NCBI RefSeq assembly: GCF_001905095.1
Contig: NZ_LWLS01000105.1
Coordinates: 124,001-188,000 of the forward strand
Direction of reading: 5' to 3'
DNA: 64,000 nt
Source: Micromonospora sp. CB01531
GTDB lineage: Bacteria > Actinomycetota > Actinomycetes > Mycobacteriales > Micromonosporaceae
This document shows, in pieces, positions 60,450 to 64,000 of the stretch. The translations under genes were made by a program, and so were the position numbers. How positions within the stretch are numbered: the stretch's first letter is position 1; each line of letters opens with the position of its first letter. The notes below the pieces were generated by a model that was not told where the DNA came from, made no database searches, and was given only the letters and a program-made list of their open reading frames with translations.

Positions 60450-61502
60450 ATGAGTCTCACCGACACCGGCGCGCCCGCCCAGGCGGCCGAGAACCCGCCA
60501 CCCGGACCCGGCCGGCGACGCGGCCTCACCGAGCGGCTGCTCGCCGTCCGCGAACTGAGCCTGCTGCTCGCCCTCGGCGCGCTGATCCTGGTCACCACGC
60601 TGCGCAACGACCGGTTCCTCAGCGGCCAGAGCATCAAGGACCTGCTGCTCGGCTGCGCCATCCTGGTGATCCTCGCGGTCGGCCAGACGCTGGTCATCGT
60701 CACCCGCAACGTCGACCTGTCCGTCGGGTCGATCCTGGGGCTGGTCGCGTTCGCCACCGGCGAGCTCTTCCTCGCCGCGCCCGGCACCCCCTGGCCGGTC
60801 GCGCTCCTGCTCGGCGTCGCCCTCGGCGCGGTCTGCGGAGTGGTCAACGGCGGCCTGATCGCGGTGGCCAAGGTCCCAGCCCTGGTCATCACCCTCGGCA
60901 CCCTCTACGCCTTCCGCGGGATCGACTACTACTGGGCGGCCGGCCGGCAGATCAACGCCGCCGACATGCCCCGCTCGTTCCTGCGGCTGGGCAACCAGAC
61001 GGTGCTCGGCGTACCCGCGCTCTTCCTGGTCGCGCTCATCGTGGTCGCCGCCGTCGGCTTCTACCTGCGCTCCTACCGCAGCGGCCGCGAGCTGTACGCC
61101 ATCGGCTCCGAGCCGGCCGCCGCCCGGCTGTCCGGTATCCCGGTCGGTCGGCGGGTCTTCGCCGTCTTCGTCGCCAACGGCGCGCTCGCCGGCCTCGCCG
61201 GGGTGCTCTACGCCGCCCGGTTCGGCACCCTCGACGCGGCCGCCGGCACCGGCCTGGAACTGCAGGTCGTCGCCGCCGCGGTGGTCGGCGGGGTGGCCAT
61301 CTTCGGCGGCAGCGCCTACGGCGCGGCGCTCGGCGCCGTCCTGCTCACCACGATCGGCAGCTCGCTGGCCGTCCTGCGCATCGACCCGTTCTGGCAGCAG
61401 GCCGTGGTCGGCGCGCTCATCCTCGCCGCCATCGGCCTGGACCGGCTCCTGGCCCTCCGGATGGCGGCCCGGCTCCGAGGGAGGAGCGCACATGGCGCAT
61501 GA
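60450..61502 (+). CDS. Rhamnose-type sugar ABC importer permease 1
   Basis: 350 residues; hydrophobic helices throughout, beginning LSLLLALGALILVTTLRND. RNVDLSVGSILGLVAFATGEL and LVITLGTLYAFRGIDYYWAAGRQI are typical of RbsC-type permeases. About ten membrane helices fit the family. Its last codons overlap the next permease start. It builds the translocation pore with that protein, with sugar specificity set by the binding protein. Confidence 0.85.
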   Translation: MSLTDTGAPAQAAENPPPGPGRRRGLTERLLAVRELSLLLALGALILVTTLRNDRFLSGQSIKDLLLGCAILVILAVGQTLVIVTRNVDLSVGSILGLVAFATGELFLAAPGTPWPVALLLGVALGAVCGVVNGGLIAVAKVPALVITLGTLYAFRGIDYYWAAGRQINAADMPRSFLRLGNQTVLGVPALFLVALIVVAAVGFYLRSYRSGRELYAIGSEPAAARLSGIPVGRRVFAVFVANGALAGLAGVLYAARFGTLDAAAGTGLELQVVAAAVVGGVAIFGGSAYGAALGAVLLTTIGSSLAVLRIDPFWQQAVVGALILAAIGLDRLLALRMAARLRGRSAHGA

Positions 61503-62553
61503 CAGCCTGTACGCCGCACCGCCGTCCGCCGCGGACACCGAGCGGGAGGCGGGCCGCCTGGCGGGCCTGCGCGGCGCGCTCGGTTCCTGGGACGCGGCGA
61601 TCGTGGCCGCCCTGGTGGTGGCCGTAGTGCTGGCCGGCCTGTCGGTGCCGAACTTCGCCACCGGCCGCAACGCCCAGTTCCTGCTGCTCGACCTGGTGCC
61701 GCTGGCCCTGCTCGCGCTGCCCATGACGCTGATCGTGATCACCGGCGAGATCGACCTGTCGGTGGCCAGCATGGTCGGCCTGGGCAGCACCCTGATGGGG
61801 CAGCTGTGGCTGTCCAGCGGCCTGTCGCTGGAGCTGATCTGCGTGCTGGTGGTGCTGCTCGGCGCCGCGTTCGGCGCGGTCAACGGCCTGTTCGTCACTG
61901 GGTTCGGCCTGCCGTCGCTGGCGGTGACCATCGGCACCCTCGCCCTGTACCGGGGACTGTCCTTCGTCGTGCTCGGCGACCAGGCGGTGGCCGACTTCCC
62001 GGCCAGCTGGACCGCTGCCGCGGTGCAGACCATCCCCGGCACGTCGATCCCGGCCGCGGTCGTCCCGGTGCTGCTGCTGGCGCTGGTGTTCGGCGTCGTG
62101 CTGCACGCCACGCCGGCCGGCCGGGCGCTGTACGCCATGGGCAACAACGACGAGGCCGCCACGTTCGCCGGCGTGTCGGTGGCCCGGACCAAGTTCTGGC
62201 TGTTCGTGGTCTCCGGTGCGGTCTGCGGGCTGGCCGGGGTCTTCTGGACCCTGCGTTACGCCAGCGCCCGCGGCGACAACGCCACCGGCCTGGAGCTGAC
62301 CGTGGTGACCGCGGTGCTGCTCGGCGGGGTGTCCATCTTCGGCGGCCGCGGCGGGCTGCTCGGCGTGGTGGCCGGTGTCCTGCTCCTCGGGGTCCTGCGC
62401 AACGCCCTGCAGCTCGCCGACGTGGACGCCAACGCGCTGACCATCGTCACCGGAACCCTGCTGATCGTCTCCGTGGTACTGCCCAACGCCGTCGCGGACG
62501 TCCGCGCCCGGCTGCACCGCCGACGGCAACGCGCGCACCTCACCGCGTCGTGA
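61492..62553 (+). CDS. Rhamnose-type sugar ABC importer permease 2
   Basis: 353 residues; ATG 61492 lies 11 bases inside the end of permease 1. Helices begin with AAIVAALVVAVVLAGLSVPNFA. TGEIDLSVASMVGLGSTLMGQLW and GLPSLAVTIGTLALYRGLSFVVLGD are RbsC-family sequences. It is homologous to permease 1 but distinct, as in RhaP/RhaQ heterodimers. A basic C-terminus (RARLHRRRQRAH) faces the cytosol. Confidence 0.85.
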   Translation: MAHDSLYAAPPSAADTEREAGRLAGLRGALGSWDAAIVAALVVAVVLAGLSVPNFATGRNAQFLLLDLVPLALLALPMTLIVITGEIDLSVASMVGLGSTLMGQLWLSSGLSLELICVLVVLLGAAFGAVNGLFVTGFGLPSLAVTIGTLALYRGLSFVVLGDQAVADFPASWTAAAVQTIPGTSIPAAVVPVLLLALVFGVVLHATPAGRALYAMGNNDEAATFAGVSVARTKFWLFVVSGAVCGLAGVFWTLRYASARGDNATGLELTVVTAVLLGGVSIFGGRGGLLGVVAGVLLLGVLRNALQLADVDANALTIVTGTLLIVSVVLPNAVADVRARLHRRRQRAHLTAS

Positions 62554-62588
62554 CCGTCTCCGCACCCCACCTCCCTGGAAGGATAACG

Positions 62589-63671
62589 ATGTCCACCTAC
62601 AGACGACTCCGCGTCGGGGCCACCGCCGTCACCCTCGCCGCGCTGCTGCTCGGCTCCGCCGCCTGTGGCGGCACCACCCGGGAGAACTCCGGCAACGACA
62701 CCGGCGGCGGCGCGCAGGCCAGCGGCGCCGCCAACCCGGACGCCAAGCTCAAGGAAGGGCTCAAGATCGCCTTTCTGCCGAAGCAGGTGAACAACCCCTA
62801 CTTCACCACCAGCGACAACGGTGGCAAGGAGGCGATCACCGAGATCAAGGGCGAGTACAAGGAGGTCGGGCCCTCCGAGGCCAGCGCCTCGTCCCAGGTC
62901 AGCTACATCAACACCCTGTCGCAGCAGGGCATGGACGTGATCGTCACCTCGGCCAACGACCCCAACGCGATCTGCGGCGCGCTGAACCAGGCGAAGGCGG
63001 CCGGCGCCAAGATCGTCACCTTCGACTCCGACACCAAGCCGGAGTGCCGCCAGATCTTCGTCAACCAGGTGACCGCCGAGGGCATCGCGGAGAACCAGGT
63101 CAAGCTCATCTCCGAGCAGATCGGCGGCGCGGGCGAGATCGCCATCCTCTCCGCCACCGCCAACGCGACCAACCAGAACGCCTGGATCGCGCTGATGAAG
63201 GAGGAGCTGAAGAAGCCCGAGTACAGCAAGCTCAAGCTGGTCACCGTGGCCTACGGCAACGACGACGACCAGAAGTCCTTCCAGGAGACCCAGGGCCTGC
63301 TGCAGTCGTACCCGAACCTGAAGGGCATCATCTCCCCGACCACCGTCGGCGTGGCCGCCGCCGCCCGCTACCTCAGCGGGTCGCAGTACAAGGGCAAGGT
63401 CAAGCTCACCGGCCTGGGCACCCCGAACCAGATGCGCGAGTACGTCAAGGACGGCACCGTCGACGGGTTCGCCCTGTGGAACCCGGCCGACCTCGGCTAC
63501 CTCGCCGCGTACGCCGGCGCGGCCCTCGCCTCGGGCCAGATCACCGGCGCCGAGGGCGACAAGTTCAAGGCCGGAAAGCTCGGCGAGTTCACCGTCGGCA
63601 AGGACGGGGTGGTCGTCCTCGGCCCGCCCACCGTGTTCGACAAGAACAACATCGACCAGTTCCAGTTCTGA
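62589..63671 (+). CDS. Rhamnose-type sugar-binding lipoprotein
   Basis: 360 residues from ATG 62589, with GGAAGGA upstream. Lipobox LLGSAACGG after a hydrophobic signal. The mature protein opens with LKIAFLPKQVNNPYFTTSDNGG, the periplasmic-binding fold of the ribose/rhamnose (RhaS) class, and has VDGFALWNPADLGYLAAY. N-x-P-Y-F is a typical sugar-contact motif. A stem-loop follows the gene, which may protect its mRNA and permit higher yield of the binding protein, as seen in other ABC operons. Confidence 0.85.
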   Translation: MSTYRRLRVGATAVTLAALLLGSAACGGTTRENSGNDTGGGAQASGAANPDAKLKEGLKIAFLPKQVNNPYFTTSDNGGKEAITEIKGEYKEVGPSEASASSQVSYINTLSQQGMDVIVTSANDPNAICGALNQAKAAGAKIVTFDSDTKPECRQIFVNQVTAEGIAENQVKLISEQIGGAGEIAILSATANATNQNAWIALMKEELKKPEYSKLKLVTVAYGNDDDQKSFQETQGLLQSYPNLKGIISPTTVGVAAAARYLSGSQYKGKVKLTGLGTPNQMREYVKDGTVDGFALWNPADLGYLAAYAGAALASGQITGAEGDKFKAGKLGEFTVGKDGVVVLGPPTVFDKNNIDQFQF

Positions 63672-63678
63672 CCGCCCT

Positions 63679-63711
63679 GGCGGTGCCGGCGCCGGTCGCG
63701 CCGGCACCGCC
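63679..63711 (+). terminator. Stem-loop between the binding protein and mutarotase genes
   Basis: GGCGGTGCCGGCGC (63679-63692) pairs exactly with GCGCCGGCACCGCC (63698-63711) around CGGTC. Only 24 bp later the mutarotase gene starts, so it may act as a partial terminator or mRNA stabiliser. Confidence 0.65.
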
Positions 63712-63735
63712 CCGGGGGCGCCCGACGGGAGAACC

Positions 63736-64000
63736 ATGCCCCGCGTCTGCTTCACCCTGCAGGTCGACCCGGCCCGCCTCGACGAGTACCGCGCCCGGCA
63801 CGAGCGGGTCTGGCCGGAGATGCTCGCCGCCCTGGCCGAGTGCGGCTGGCACGACTACTCACTGTTCCTGCGCGAGGACGGCCTGCTCGTGGGGTTCCTG
63901 GTGACCGACGACTTCGCGGCGGCCCAGGCCGCCATGCAGGCCCGTGACGTCAACGCCCGCTGGCAGGCGGAGATGGCGTCCTACTTCCTCGACCTCGACC
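63736..64000 (+). CDS. rhaM: L-rhamnose mutarotase (3' end cut by window)
   Basis: 88 residues of about 105 are present from ATG 63736, with GACGGGAG upstream. VCFTLQVDPARLDEYRARHERVWPEMLAALAECGWHDYSLFLRED fits the RhaM fold, including the conserved His in ARHE and the WPEML and GWHDYSLFL strands. The enzyme interconverts alpha and beta L-rhamnopyranose so that the isomerase can act. Its location directly after the binding protein is the best evidence that the importer carries rhamnose. Further catabolic genes (isomerase, kinase, aldolase) probably follow outside. Confidence 0.85.
   Translation, partial: MPRVCFTLQVDPARLDEYRARHERVWPEMLAALAECGWHDYSLFLREDGLLVGFLVTDDFAAAQAAMQARDVNARWQAEMASYFLDLD

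Noticed and set aside
1-64000. tRNA, rRNA or CRISPR features
   Set aside because: No cloverleaf, rRNA-like or regularly spaced repeat sequence was found on reading; a covariance search was not possible here.

Overview
The window is high-GC DNA with many GTG starts, Tat and lipoprotein export signals, a mycothiol-type enzyme family member, a snapalysin and a MreB-like protein. This points to a high-GC actinobacterium. A Micromonosporaceae member is my best guess, from general resemblance only; no rRNA or other marker gene is present to confirm it. I see no tRNA, rRNA, CRISPR array or prophage.

Layout. 1-6.2 kb: end of a class III aminotransferase gene, an NTF2-like protein, an epoxide hydrolase, a frameshifted GNAT acetyltransferase, a beta-helix protein and a one-helix membrane peptide. 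6.4-11.3 kb: a two-gene operon of a TPP-dependent pyruvate oxidase-like enzyme and a fused FAD/Fe-S 2-hydroxyacid dehydrogenase. 11.3-18.5 kb: GH15 glycosidase, SDR, methyltransferase, then a run of secreted proteins (an unknown one, a frameshifted sialidase, a snapalysin-like protease). 18.5-30 kb: kinase-like protein, a small regulated operon behind a striking inverted repeat, several small stress or thiol-type proteins, a rhodanese-CBS gene interrupted by one in-frame TGA, a DksA-type zinc finger, an amino-acid oxidase with its divergent PucR-type regulator, an orphan MreB-like ATPase and an MBL-fold hydrolase. 29.7-32.7 kb: a Cml/Cmx-type exporter and an IS110-family element with a long structured leader that could hold a bridge RNA.

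32.8-45.5 kb is the most interesting block. It combines an aldehyde dehydrogenase, a polyamine-oxidase-like flavoenzyme, a GT1 glycosyltransferase, a TetR regulator, a complete PotABCD-type importer, a glucosamine-kinase-like enzyme, a SIS sugar-phosphate protein and a Tat-exported amine oxidase. Related TTGAAT-type palindromes lie in both divergent promoter regions. Polyamine import and oxidation genes are thus mixed with amino-sugar kinase, isomerase and glycosyltransferase genes. This suggests a pathway for a glycosylated amine or a polyamine-sugar conjugate, which I cannot match to a described system.

45.8-64 kb is a rhamnoside utilisation locus. It has three tandem exported GH78 alpha-L-rhamnosidases, a LacI repressor, a sugar ABC importer (ATPase, two permeases, binding lipoprotein) and the start of an L-rhamnose mutarotase gene that runs off the window. 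A TGAAACG(A/T)TTCA-type operator recurs before the first GH78 gene, before lacI and before the ABC genes, tying the locus into one regulon.
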